DNA from: Clostridium_AD sp050717635
Lineage (GTDB): Bacteria; Bacillota; Clostridia; Clostridiales; Clostridiaceae
Reading direction: 5' to 3'
Assembly: GCF_050717635.1 (NCBI RefSeq)
Contig: NZ_JBOITO010000041.1
Span: 1-64,000 of the forward strand
DNA: 64,000 bases
Position numbers and translations under genes: made by a program
Shown: piece by piece, positions 1 to 9,279 of the stretch
Numbering within the stretch: position 1 is the stretch's first letter
Layout of the letters: each line of letters opens with the position of its first letter
The notes under the pieces: model-generated
What the model was told of the DNA's origin: nothing
The model's database searches: none
What the model saw: the letters and a program-made list of their open reading frames with translations, nothing else

Positions 1-129
1 TTGATATTTTTTGTATTTGTCATTACTTACATTATATCATTTTTAGGAGGATTTTTCTACTTATTAATGCTTTTAAACGTTGATATATCAAAGGTTTATC
101 TATATTTTACATGTGCGAAGTTTGAGTAA
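1..129 (+). CDS. C-terminal tail of an unidentified membrane protein (cut by window start)
   Basis: A reading frame is open from base 1 to a TAA at 127-129. The 42 visible codons encode a strongly hydrophobic stretch (residues like IFFVFVITYIISFLGG, then FFYLLMLL) followed by a short polar tail, as expected for the last membrane segment of a larger protein. The 5' part lies outside the window, so the family cannot be named. It abuts the Lon-like fragment that follows, overlapping it by four bases, so the pair probably marks an old deletion junction. Chance openness over 42 codons in AT-rich DNA is possible. Confidence 0.35.
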   Translation: MIFFVFVITYIISFLGGFFYLLMLLNVDISKVYLYFTCAKFE

Positions 130-932
130 TAGATAAATCTCATATTTTAGGTTCCATTGAAGAATTCCAAAATATGCACAATCTTTATAAGAAAAAAATC
201 TTAGAAATGTATAAAAACAGGCTGTATATAGTAGATCTAAAAGGCACTAAAGTAGGTCAAATTAATGGCTTATCTGTAATCGATACGGGAGATTGTACTG
301 TTGGACAACAACACAAAATTACCGTAGCCACCTATGCTGGCAAAAAAGGTATTATTAATATTGAAAGAGAAGCAAATATGAGTGGTAGTATTCACAGTAA
401 AGGAATTCTCATTCTATCTGGTTTTGTGGGAGAATTATTAGGACAAACTATTCCACTATCATTTAATGCAAGTATTGTATTTGAACAATTATATTCTGGT
501 ATTGAAGGAGATAGTGCCTCTGGTGCTGAACTTATTGCATTATTGTCTAGTCTCTCTGATATTAAAATAAAACAAAGCCTAGCAATTACAGGTTCCATAA
601 ATCAAAAGGGTGAAATCCAACCTATTGGTGGTGTAAATGAAAAGATTGAAGGCTTCTTTGACATATGTGATCTATTTGGTTTAGATGGAACTCACGGAGT
701 AATTATTCCCTATAGCAATGTTAATGATTTAATTTTAGATAAAAAAATATTAACTGCCATTGACAATAACTTGTTTCACATTTACGCAGTTAAAACACTA
801 GAAGATTGCATCGATATTCTGTACGATTTCGACTTTCATAAAAATGACAGTACCTCCATCATGGATACTATTAAACAGCGTATAATAGCAAAATTACAAA
901 AATATAATAAAATCATTTTAGAAGAAAAATGA
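126..932 (+). pseudogene. LonB-type ATP-dependent protease, C-terminal protease domain only
   Basis: The frame encodes the S16 peptidase domain of the LonB/archaeal-type Lon family: QINGLSV, the catalytic-serine motif GDSASGAE (about 110 residues after the ATG at 174) and the catalytic lysine in GGVNEKIEG. Homology seems to begin before that ATG (LGSIEEFQN, the end of the AAA+ module) and is closed by an in-frame TGA at 123-125. The AAA+ ATPase part that normally precedes it is absent from all three frames upstream, and no ribosome binding site fits the ATG. Catalytic residues are intact, but without its ATPase the product could not act as a Lon machine; a 5'-deleted pseudogene is the best reading. 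A stand-alone protease domain is a weaker alternative. Confidence 0.8.
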
Positions 933-943
933 AGTTCTAACTT

Positions 944-975
944 GCCGACTTTCTTTAATAGATAGTCGGTTTTTA
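944..975 (+). terminator. Rho-independent terminator after the Lon fragment
   Basis: Inverted repeat CCGACT (945-950) with AGTCGG (964-969), followed by a TTTTTATATTT tract. Confidence 0.75.
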
Positions 976-1102
976 TATTTATAATCCACATTATCACTGA
1001 GTGAAATATTATTATGAATTATCAGATTTGATGTTATAATAAAATTGTAGAATATAAAGATAAATTTATAAATTATAATTTTATAGGTAGGTGTTTATTT
1101 TG

Positions 1103-1978
1103 ATGAAAGAAATAATAATTAAAAAAAGAATTTCAGAAAAGACAATAGCACATCTTCAGCTTTTACTTGTAGCCCTAGGTTGGGCAACGAGCACCATTCT
1201 AATTAAATTATATATGACTGGATTACCATCCTTCCATTTCATGATGGCCCGTTTTTTTCTAGCCACAGTATTTATTTTAATGACTTCTTTTAATAAGGTT
1301 AAAAAAATTCAAATGAAGGATATAAAAATTGGTTCCTATTTAGGTATACTTACCTTTATCGCTTATTCCTTTGGCGTTATATGTCTTAAATACACCAGCG
1401 CTTCAAAATCCGGATTTTTAGTAGCACTCCCTGTGCTTTTTATTCCGATTATAGAAAGCGCAATCAGAAAAAAGACGCCTTCTAAGTATACAGTAATTAG
1501 CGTCATTCTTTCCTTAATTGGACTTAGACTTATTTCAGGAATAAATGGAACTGGCTTTAATCTAGGTGATGGACTTGCCCTTGGCGTTGCAATCACCTAT
1601 ACCCTATATATTATACTATTAGATCGTTTTGGAGACGATAGAGATGCCTTTGTTTTAACCTTTGTTCAATTATCAGTAGTTACCATTGCAAGTTCTATAG
1701 GAGCATGTTTTGAAGGCTTCAACCTTTCACTCCTTTATCCAAATTTTGCACCCATTTTATTTATCGGCATTTTTTCCACAGGTATTTCATTACTTTTACA
1801 AACTAAGGCACAAAAGGTTGCCAGTTCAGAAAGTGTAGGAATTATATTACTTGGGGAACCTCTATTTACATTACTTATGGCCTTTTTTATTCTACAAGAA
1901 AAAATTCTTTTGGGTGGTTTAATTGGGACAATTCTTCTACTTTTTTCTTTAGTAATTGCAATTATTAAGAAAATATAA
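1103..1978 (+). CDS. EamA/DMT-family transporter, ten membrane segments
   Basis: The 291-residue product has ten hydrophobic segments in two EamA repeats, the architecture of drug/metabolite transporters that export amino acids, metabolites or drugs. Family signs include the early LGWATSTILIK segment, FHFMMARFF after the second helix, and LGEPLFTLLMAFFILQE near the C-terminus. A GTG at 1091 is in frame, but the purine-rich site GGTAGGTG (about 1085-1092) is better placed for the ATG at 1103, so that start is chosen. It stands alone between a terminator and the next gene. The substrate cannot be predicted. Confidence 0.85.
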   Translation: MKEIIIKKRISEKTIAHLQLLLVALGWATSTILIKLYMTGLPSFHFMMARFFLATVFILMTSFNKVKKIQMKDIKIGSYLGILTFIAYSFGVICLKYTSASKSGFLVALPVLFIPIIESAIRKKTPSKYTVISVILSLIGLRLISGINGTGFNLGDGLALGVAITYTLYIILLDRFGDDRDAFVLTFVQLSVVTIASSIGACFEGFNLSLLYPNFAPILFIGIFSTGISLLLQTKAQKVASSESVGIILLGEPLFTLLMAFFILQEKILLGGLIGTILLLFSLVIAIIKKI

Positions 1979-2068
1979 AACTCTTTTTTTATTAGCGAAG
2001 TGAATTCTCTTATGATATAATATTGCGAAACAAAAATATATTTGTACAAACATCAAAGGAGAACATAT

Positions 2069-3487
2069 ATGGATTCAGCAAACAATAGTCGTAATAATAG
2101 TCGATGGGTAATTTTATTTATAGTAGTAATGGTAACTTTTATGGCTACCCTAGACAGTAGCATTGTAAACGTAGCATTACCTGTCATGGCTAACTCTTTG
2201 AATGTAACATCAGGTGGTATTCAATTGGTAGTGACAAGTTATTTAATTATAATTTCAGCAACTATATTGATTTTTGGAAGACTTGGAGATATGGCTGGTA
2301 AGACAAAGGTATTTAAGTTTGGATTAGCTTTATTTACGCTAGGTTCTTTGTTTTGTGGAATAACAAACTCATTTTCAAGTTTAATTTTAGCTAGAGTAAT
2401 ACAGGCAATAGGTGCTTCAGCTGTTATGGCAAACAGTCAGGGGATTATCACAGAAACATTTCCAGCAAATGAAAGAGGTAGAGCACTAGGAATAACAGGA
2501 ACCTTCGTTGCTCTAGGAGCCTTGGTAGGACCAGCACTAGGAGGATTTATAGTAGACAGCATTAGTTGGAAATACATATTTTTAATAAATATACCCATAG
2601 GTATATTAACTTTTTTTTATGCTTTTAAATTACTTCCTAAAGGTCACAAGAAAGTAAAGGGAAAAATGGATGGAGTCGGAGCATTACTTTTTATGTTTGC
2701 TGTAGTTCCTTTATTTGCAGCTCTAGGTAAAGGCCAAGAGGTTGGATTTACCCAGCCAATAATTTTACTAGGATTTTTAATAGCGATTATCTCCTTTATT
2801 GCATTTATTATGGTAGAAAAGAGAATCGAAAATCCTTTACTGCAACTACAAATATTTGAAAATAAATTGTTTTCACTCAGCATATTTTGTGGGTTTATCT
2901 CATTTTTAGCTATATTTTGTTCTATTATTATTCAACCCTTTTATCTCCAGAATGTGATGAAGTTCTCACCTGGATTCACTGGATTAATACTTATGATTTA
3001 TCCCTTGATTTTGTCTGTAGTGTCACCAGTTAGTGGTCATTTGTCTGATAAAATAGGTTCAGAGATTCTAACATTTATAGGGCTTATGTTTACAAGTTTT
3101 GGGCTACTATTAATGTCAACTTTAAATGAGCAGTCTTCGGTAATGAGTATGGTATTTTTTATAGGAGCTATGTCTATAGGTAATGGTTTATTTCAATCCC
3201 CTAATAATTCCCTTATAATGTCCACAGTACCAAGGGATAAGCTAGGCGTTGCAGGAAGTATAAATGGTCTCGTAAGAAACTTAGGAATGGTGTGTGGAAT
3301 AGCCTTATCTACTACGCTACTATATAACCGAATGAGTTATAAAATTGGTCATCATGTAACTGATTATGTAGTTGGGCGTAGTGATGCATTTGTTTACGGT
3401 ATGAAAACTGTATATATAACTGCAGCTGCTATTTGCATGATTGGAGCCATTTTAACCTTTTTAAGATTATATAGAAAAAAGGTATAG
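2069..3487 (+). CDS. MFS drug/proton antiporter, DHA2 (EmrB/QacA) family
   Basis: A 472-residue protein with about 14 predicted membrane segments. DHA2 signatures are visible: motif near TM1 FMATLDSSIVNVALP, motif A GRLGDMAGKTKVF after TM2, and motif C-like GALVGPALGGFI in TM5. AAAGGAGAA at 2055-2063 is correctly spaced from the ATG at 2069; the earlier in-frame TTG at 2042 lacks such a site. The family pumps hydrophobic cations and antibiotics out in exchange for protons. No linked regulator is present, so the substrate is unknown. Confidence 0.88.
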   Translation: MDSANNSRNNSRWVILFIVVMVTFMATLDSSIVNVALPVMANSLNVTSGGIQLVVTSYLIIISATILIFGRLGDMAGKTKVFKFGLALFTLGSLFCGITNSFSSLILARVIQAIGASAVMANSQGIITETFPANERGRALGITGTFVALGALVGPALGGFIVDSISWKYIFLINIPIGILTFFYAFKLLPKGHKKVKGKMDGVGALLFMFAVVPLFAALGKGQEVGFTQPIILLGFLIAIISFIAFIMVEKRIENPLLQLQIFENKLFSLSIFCGFISFLAIFCSIIIQPFYLQNVMKFSPGFTGLILMIYPLILSVVSPVSGHLSDKIGSEILTFIGLMFTSFGLLLMSTLNEQSSVMSMVFFIGAMSIGNGLFQSPNNSLIMSTVPRDKLGVAGSINGLVRNLGMVCGIALSTTLLYNRMSYKIGHHVTDYVVGRSDAFVYGMKTVYITAAAICMIGAILTFLRLYRKKV

Positions 3488-3508
3488 CAAAATTCTGCTA
3501 TACCTTTA
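3481..3508. terminator. Bidirectional terminator between convergent genes
   Basis: Nine-base stem GGTATAGCA (3481-3489) / TGCTATACC (3496-3504) with a six-base loop; an A-run lies on the left and TTT on the right, so it can serve both converging genes. It overlaps the stop codon of the MFS gene. Confidence 0.75.
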
Positions 3509-5170
3509 CATTTCTATGTCCTTCCAACACACCTTAAAACTAATTTTCCAAAGGATCACATTAAGTATTAAAAGCACTCCAGCATAAACACAAATAAATG
3601 TGGCATTATTTCTAATAGCTATATGAATTGAAGCAAATATTCCAATTACCACAATTGTAACTATGGCAGGCACTATAAGCTTACCACTATCTGTAGTAGC
3701 AAACTTAACACTAAACGGCAATGACTTATTTGATACTTTAAAATACAGTAAAGCTACTATTAAAAGAACTAAAAACATTACTATTAAGTCTATAATTATT
3801 GACGGCCCTTTTAGTATTAAAAACACTACTGCCTCTAATATATAAAGTGGTATTATTAACTTAAATATTGTTCCTTTTATCGCACCTTTTAATATTACTC
3901 CTGGATTTTCTACTGGCAATACCTTGTATATAAAGGCGCCTTTATAATTATCACTATTATTTAAGAATGCTGTACAAAAACACAGTAAGTATATACTTAT
4001 ATACATTAATAAATGAATTTTTGAGCCATAGCCTGTTTGAATATTATCCATAATGGATTTACCAGTTCCTCTATCCATAAATATAAACAAAACCGGTAAA
4101 AATACAGCCATTGCAAGTGATGGGTAAATCTTAAGCTTTAAGTTTCTTTCTGTAGCTATCATATTTTGAGTGAATTTAAACATGCTCTTTTCAATATTGT
4201 CTTTGCAAACAAGGCTAGCTATAAATTCTTTTCTATTTTCACTTTTTTTTGTTACGATTCCTCCATTTTCATTTAACTTTTGAAGATTCTTTTCAAAATA
4301 AGGGACTACTCTTTTAACATAAAATATAATCAAAATAACTGGTCCTATTATTGCTAGCAAAAATAAAAACTTTAAGAAAGGTTCTTTATTCCCATCGACT
4401 AAAATCCCAAAGGGCGAAGCAAACCACATAGATGGAAGTAGTGCATGCCAAAATTTAGGTACATATACAATATTCATATTTGTAGCATCAAAAACTCTTA
4501 AAGCTAGCTGATACCCAAATGCAAATATAAAAGCTAATAGTATTTGAAAATAATTTATTATGTCCTTTAGCTTTTCTCCATCAAAAAATTTTAAAACTAA
4601 AGTATACAATAATGCTGTTACCGATATAACTAATAAAACAGCAAGTATGCACTCTACACTAAATATTACAAAAAATAAAGCTCCATATTTTAGCGAACCA
4701 ATAGCTAGTGGAATTAAATTTAATGACAATGATAAACCCATTAAATATATACATATATGAGTGGTCTTTGCCGCATTGAATGTCTTATTATCTATAGGCT
4801 TTGGCAATAATATATTCTTCTCCACAACATCTAAAAGTACTGCTGAAAAGTCAGATATCATAAGTGATACCATCATAAATAGATTTACGCCTATTACAAT
4901 ATTTGTAGTTATAATAGATGACTCTCCAATGGTCATTATAAATCCAATAAAACAGCTTATAACTAAATTAAATAACAATAAGTTTATATAATTATTTTTG
5001 TCACGACTTTCATCTACCTTTTTATTATTTCCAATGACAGTACTTACTCTACGAGCATCCATGGTTAATTTAATCTGTAAAATCATTCTCATAGTCTTAT
5101 AGTTAACACCAAATTTTTTATATAACAATTGAAATTTATCTAATATTTTGAGTACGGTGAAATTTTTCAT
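3506..5170 (-). CDS. ABC-2 type exporter permease subunit
   Basis: A 554-residue integral membrane protein with roughly twelve hydrophobic segments and a long polar region between residues 270 and 350, the layout of large ABC-2 permeases. The N-terminus is a cytoplasmic helix before the first membrane segment. It starts two bases after the stop of the ATP-binding gene just upstream on the same strand, so the two form an operon and one transporter. Substrate unknown; bacteriocin, antibiotic or lipid export are common for this class. Confidence 0.75.
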   Translation of the reverse strand: MKNFTVLKILDKFQLLYKKFGVNYKTMRMILQIKLTMDARRVSTVIGNNKKVDESRDKNNYINLLLFNLVISCFIGFIMTIGESSIITTNIVIGVNLFMMVSLMISDFSAVLLDVVEKNILLPKPIDNKTFNAAKTTHICIYLMGLSLSLNLIPLAIGSLKYGALFFVIFSVECILAVLLVISVTALLYTLVLKFFDGEKLKDIINYFQILLAFIFAFGYQLALRVFDATNMNIVYVPKFWHALLPSMWFASPFGILVDGNKEPFLKFLFLLAIIGPVILIIFYVKRVVPYFEKNLQKLNENGGIVTKKSENRKEFIASLVCKDNIEKSMFKFTQNMIATERNLKLKIYPSLAMAVFLPVLFIFMDRGTGKSIMDNIQTGYGSKIHLLMYISIYLLCFCTAFLNNSDNYKGAFIYKVLPVENPGVILKGAIKGTIFKLIIPLYILEAVVFLILKGPSIIIDLIVMFLVLLIVALLYFKVSNKSLPFSVKFATTDSGKLIVPAIVTIVVIGIFASIHIAIRNNATFICVYAGVLLILNVILWKISFKVCWKDIEM

Positions 5171-5172
5171 AA

Positions 5173-5958
5173 TTACACCTCTTCAATTAAAGAAACAAAT
5201 TCTTTAGCAATCTCTGCATGTTCATTAAAGCCTGTTAGTTGATTAAATATTTCTTCCAGTGAACCTTCCTGCTTATTCTTAAGCTCCTCAAAACTTCCAT
5301 CTGCCACTATTTGTCCATTGTTTAAAAGTATTATTCTATCGCTTACTTTTTCAACTACATCCATTATATGTGAAGAGTAAAATATAGTCTTTCCTTCTTT
5401 TGCAAGGCTCTTCATTATCTCTTTGAATACCATTACACTATTTGCATCTAAACCATTTAAAGGCTCATCGAAAAATAATATATCTGGGTTATGAATTAAA
5501 CTACATATTATAAGTAGCTTTTGCTTCATGCCTTTTGAATATGAGGATATTCTAAAATTTATAACGTCTTCCATTCCAAATAAACCCATTAGCTTCTTTA
5601 CTCTTTCAATAAGATTTTTCTCATCTAATTCATATATCCCGCCTAAAAAGCTAATATACTCATAAGCAGTTAAGCTTTCATATATATCTGCAAGCTCTGG
5701 AACATACCCTATTTTCTTCTTATACTCTATACTTCCACTACTTATATCTTGTCCTAGTATTTCTACCTTTCCCTGATAGCCATCTAATATCCCAAGCATT
5801 ATTTTTATAGTTGTACTTTTACCAGCACCATTAGTCCCTATGTATCCTATAATCTGCCCTCTAGGAATCTCTAAATTTATTCCATTAAGCACCCTTTTAC
5901 TTCCATAGCTCATTTGCAAATCCACAATTGATATTATGCTTTCTAAATTCTCCACCAT
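5173..5958 (-). CDS. ABC exporter ATP-binding protein
   Basis: The 261-residue protein has a single nucleotide-binding domain: Walker A GTNGAGKST near residue 41, signature SYSKGMKQKL, Walker B ILFFDEPLNGLD and the switch histidine in YSSHIMD. This is the CcmA/DrrA-type ATPase that energises ABC-2 exporters. The ATG at 5958 is preceded on the minus strand by AAGGGGATGGT. It is the first gene of a two-gene unit with the permease at 3506-5170. Confidence 0.9.
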   Translation of the reverse strand: MVENLESIISIVDLQMSYGSKRVLNGINLEIPRGQIIGYIGTNGAGKSTTIKIMLGILDGYQGKVEILGQDISSGSIEYKKKIGYVPELADIYESLTAYEYISFLGGIYELDEKNLIERVKKLMGLFGMEDVINFRISSYSKGMKQKLLIICSLIHNPDILFFDEPLNGLDANSVMVFKEIMKSLAKEGKTIFYSSHIMDVVEKVSDRIILLNNGQIVADGSFEELKNKQEGSLEEIFNQLTGFNEHAEIAKEFVSLIEEV

Positions 5959-6211
5959 ACCATCCCCTTGAACGTATATTAAATTGCTTATCTTATCTAT
6001 TATACAACTTAATTGGGTTGATTGGGAAATTTTGAATATAGTAATGTAGTTTGTTTAATACGAATTGTATCTTTAAGATTAGTAAAGCGATGTATATATT
6101 ATCATACTAACTATTTGTAAATTACATTAATATTGTATATAATTTAATAAGAACAAAATAGTATAATGGTAAAAGGTACAATAATAAAGGAAAGTTTAAA
6201 GTGGTGATGAA

Positions 6212-8953
6212 ATGGAAAAAACAAAAAAATTCACTAGGTATAATTCACTAATTATAATTATGGTAATTATATTTTCAGTAATACTTGCAAAGTTATATTA
6301 TTTGCAAGTATACAAGGGACAATATTACAAGGATAAAGCAACTATTGCTTCTAATACTCATAAGATTACAATAGAGGCGCCAAGAGGACTAATACTAGAC
6401 AAAAATGGAATAACCCTTGCAAAAGAAGTGCCAGGTTATAATCTTTCATACACTGATACATCTAAATCAAATAAACAGTTATTTACAACACTTCAGAAAG
6501 TATTTAAAATATTGGATGAAAATGGAGAAGTTCAGACAGATAGTTTCGCCTTGAAAATTAATCCATACAGGTTTGAATTTAATTCAAGTGATCCTAAGTC
6601 CATACAAATCCTATTATTAAGATTTATAAAAGATAGGGGTCTTCAAGGAGATATTTTAAAAACCAAATTTAAAAATAAAAAAGAAACTGATTTAACTCCA
6701 TCTGAAGTTACTGAATTTAATAATGCTCTCTTAAAATTTACTCCTAAGCAGATATACAATCAGCTTCTTAAGAATTATGGCGTTATAGAAGGAATATCAA
6801 GTTTACATATCGATGCTTACCCAGCTCTAATAAGAAGATATTTAGTTGTAAACGACGATATTAAAATGAATTATTTTACTCAATATAAACCCATTAGCAT
6901 AGCTACTAATTTAAAGAAAGATACTTCGTTTATAATCGATCAAATTCTTTCAGAATTACCTGGAATTAAAGTAGATTATCACCCTATGAGACAATATCCA
7001 TATGGTCAGCTTGCTTCTTCAGTTTTAGGATATATAAGCAAAATAAGTCCTACTGCTTCGGCGAAATATACTGCAAAGGGTTATGACACAAGTGTAGATT
7101 ATGTGGGAACTTCTGGAATTGAAGCTGCAATGGAGAGTAGTCTTAAAGGCGTTAACGGCCAAGAAGAGATAATTGTTGATAATCAGGCTAGTGTAAAGAA
7201 AGGATCTTCACTCAAAAAAGCAACTCCAGGAAACAACGTTCAGATTACAATAGATGCAAATTTACAATATGCCACAGCAAGCACTTTGAATAGTGAGATG
7301 ACGAGATTACAACGTCAAGGAGGTTCTAAGGGTGACTTAGATGTATCAAATGCTACAAGAGGTGCAGCTGTTGTAGAAGATATTCACACCGGTGACATAT
7401 TAGCACTTGTTAGCTTGCCAGGTTACGATCCAAATGATTTTTCTACTTCTCAAGGATTAACACAGGCTAAATCAGAAAAATATTTTAATCCGGACTATGA
7501 AAAGTTAGCAAAAGCTAATGGAATACCACAAAGTTTAATTAATTTTATGTTCCCAATAGATAAGAATATTAAGGGAAATACTACAATTAGAAATGACAAG
7601 TACGACTACTTTCCGAAATACTTATATAATTATGCAACTATGTCACTAATTCCTTCAGGTTCTACTTTGAAGCCAATGACTGCAATTGTAGGTCTTCAAA
7701 CAGGGGTTATAGATGGTAATTCTACCTATGATGATAAAGGTGGATATGACATGGGAGGCGAAAATAAAATAGGAGGACCAAATTGGAATAGGTTCGAATC
7801 AGATGGTTCAAATGGTGTTGTAAACGTAGTAAGGGCAATAGAAAAATCCAGCAACCCGTTTTTTATGAATGTAGGTCAGAAATTAAGGGAAAAATTTGGT
7901 GATGATATTTTAGCTAAATATGCATGGATGTTTGGACTAGGGGCAAATCCTAAAGCAGTAAACCCTGGTACTGGAATAGAAATAAGCGAAAATTTTGGGC
8001 AAATATACAATACGGTTTCCCAGAAAAATCTCTCTGCAACGCAATATCTTTATAACATTGAGGAAAGTTTAACTCTTGGGGTTAGTGTTGGAGGAGTCAA
8101 ATCCCCTTCAATAGATTTGTATGATAGAGAAAATGATAAGCTTATTGAATCAAGTGGTAAAAAACTTTCAGAAATAAAAACCGAGATTAAAAATGCTATA
8201 AAAAGCTCTGTAAAAAATGGAACTTATTCTAAAAGTAACTACCAAAAGTTATTTAAAGAATTAATTTCTGCGGATCCTAAGTATAAAAAAATAAAGTTTA
8301 CTGATGCAAATATAAAAGCAATTTTAGACAAGATATATTTCCTAGCAGTTGATGAAGGACATCGTTCTTTAAGTAGACCATATAATATGTTTATTGCATC
8401 TATTGGTCAAGGCATGGATAATTTTACACCTCTTCAGATGGTAAATTATATAGCGACCCTAGCAAATGGTGGAACAAGATATAAACTTAATTTGGTTGAT
8501 AACGTAACAGATTATAGTGGAAAATTAGTATCACAAACAAAACCTGTAGTTTTAAATAAAGCGGATTTGAGTGCAACAACTAGAAACCTAGTTATGCAAG
8601 GAATGAACAATGTTACAGGTCCTGGAGGTAATACTGATGGTACTGCGTCCGAAGCACTTCGTGATTTCCCTATACCTACAGGTGGTAAAACAGGTACAGC
8701 ACAGTTTAATAATCCTGAACTTCAAAATAAGATTGGTAGATCGGATTATGCGTGGTATGTGGGCTACGCACCAGCACAAAATCCTGAAATTGCAATATCT
8801 GTAGTTATATTTGATGGAGGTTATGGTTCCGATGCTGCAAATGTTGCTAGAGGTATATACGAGAGTTATTTTAAAAATGATCCTCGAATGGCAAAGTATA
8901 AAAACAAGTATGACATAGAATTGAAGTCAATGGACGATTACAGCGAATATTAA
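6212..8953 (+). CDS. mrdA: Class B penicillin-binding protein 2, cell-wall transpeptidase
   Basis: The 913-residue protein has one N-terminal membrane anchor (about residues 12-32), a PBP dimerisation domain beginning with IEAPRGLILDKNG, and a transpeptidase domain. The three active-site motifs are visible: SGSTLKPMTA (SxxK), KSSNPFF (SxN) and GGKTGTAQF (KTG). Class B PBPs cross-link peptidoglycan without glycosyltransferase activity, and the overall form fits the elongation-type PBP2. It is longer than the 600-700 residues typical of PBP2 in many bacteria; much of the extra length lies between the SxN and KTG motifs, a lysine-rich insert of about 100 residues. The start has a weak site (AAAGTGGTGA). 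It appears monocistronic. Confidence 0.88.
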   Translation: MEKTKKFTRYNSLIIIMVIIFSVILAKLYYLQVYKGQYYKDKATIASNTHKITIEAPRGLILDKNGITLAKEVPGYNLSYTDTSKSNKQLFTTLQKVFKILDENGEVQTDSFALKINPYRFEFNSSDPKSIQILLLRFIKDRGLQGDILKTKFKNKKETDLTPSEVTEFNNALLKFTPKQIYNQLLKNYGVIEGISSLHIDAYPALIRRYLVVNDDIKMNYFTQYKPISIATNLKKDTSFIIDQILSELPGIKVDYHPMRQYPYGQLASSVLGYISKISPTASAKYTAKGYDTSVDYVGTSGIEAAMESSLKGVNGQEEIIVDNQASVKKGSSLKKATPGNNVQITIDANLQYATASTLNSEMTRLQRQGGSKGDLDVSNATRGAAVVEDIHTGDILALVSLPGYDPNDFSTSQGLTQAKSEKYFNPDYEKLAKANGIPQSLINFMFPIDKNIKGNTTIRNDKYDYFPKYLYNYATMSLIPSGSTLKPMTAIVGLQTGVIDGNSTYDDKGGYDMGGENKIGGPNWNRFESDGSNGVVNVVRAIEKSSNPFFMNVGQKLREKFGDDILAKYAWMFGLGANPKAVNPGTGIEISENFGQIYNTVSQKNLSATQYLYNIEESLTLGVSVGGVKSPSIDLYDRENDKLIESSGKKLSEIKTEIKNAIKSSVKNGTYSKSNYQKLFKELISADPKYKKIKFTDANIKAILDKIYFLAVDEGHRSLSRPYNMFIASIGQGMDNFTPLQMVNYIATLANGGTRYKLNLVDNVTDYSGKLVSQTKPVVLNKADLSATTRNLVMQGMNNVTGPGGNTDGTASEALRDFPIPTGGKTGTAQFNNPELQNKIGRSDYAWYVGYAPAQNPEIAISVVIFDGGYGSDAANVARGIYESYFKNDPRMAKYKNKYDIELKSMDDYSEY

Positions 8954-8971
8954 TAAAATACTAAATAATTA

Positions 8972-9015
8972 AAAGCTAATTGGTTTCTAATTGGAATTTT
9001 AGAACCAATTAGCTT
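8972..9015 (+). terminator. Hairpin after the PBP2 gene
   Basis: Thirteen-base inverted repeat AAGCTAATTGGTT (8972-8984) / AACCAATTAGCTT (9003-9015). The following tract is only moderately T-rich, so termination may be weak. Confidence 0.55.
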
Positions 9016-9083
9016 ATTAAAATGATTAATCTCAATAGAAAACCCCCAATATTTTTAATTGTATGAATATTCACAAAAACAGA

Positions 9084-9112
9084 TTGATTTTATATGAGAA
9101 ATGATGTAATAT
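9084..9112 (+). promoter_or_regulatory. Putative sigma-A promoter of the BMP transporter operon
   Basis: TTGATT (9084-9089) and TAATAT (9107-9112, preceded by TG) are separated by 17 bases, about 170 bases upstream of the lipoprotein gene. The rest of the 8954-9279 gap holds a purine-rich AAAAAGGAGGGTG near 9198-9210 not followed by a usable reading frame. No purine-riboswitch core was recognised. Confidence 0.5.
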
Positions 9113-9279
9113 TACTAAAAGGTGAAAATTAAAAAGAGAAATTTATGAAGGATTAAAAAAAATACCGCAGACAGAATTTATCTGAATTAAAATTTAAAAA
9201 GGAGGGTGCTTTTAACGAAGGCAACTAAAAATATAGCAAGTACTATTAACATTTAAATTGAATAGAGGGGGAATTAATA

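Noticed and set aside
7788..7800. GGTTCGAATC, like a tRNA T-loop
   Set aside because: Inside the PBP2 coding sequence, with no acceptor or anticodon stem around it.
9198..9240. AAGGAGG without following gene, possible leader peptide
   Set aside because: No start codon at usable spacing and no open frame of useful length.
8954..9279. Purine riboswitch before the nucleoside transporter
   Set aside because: No conserved purine aptamer core or three-way junction could be recognised.
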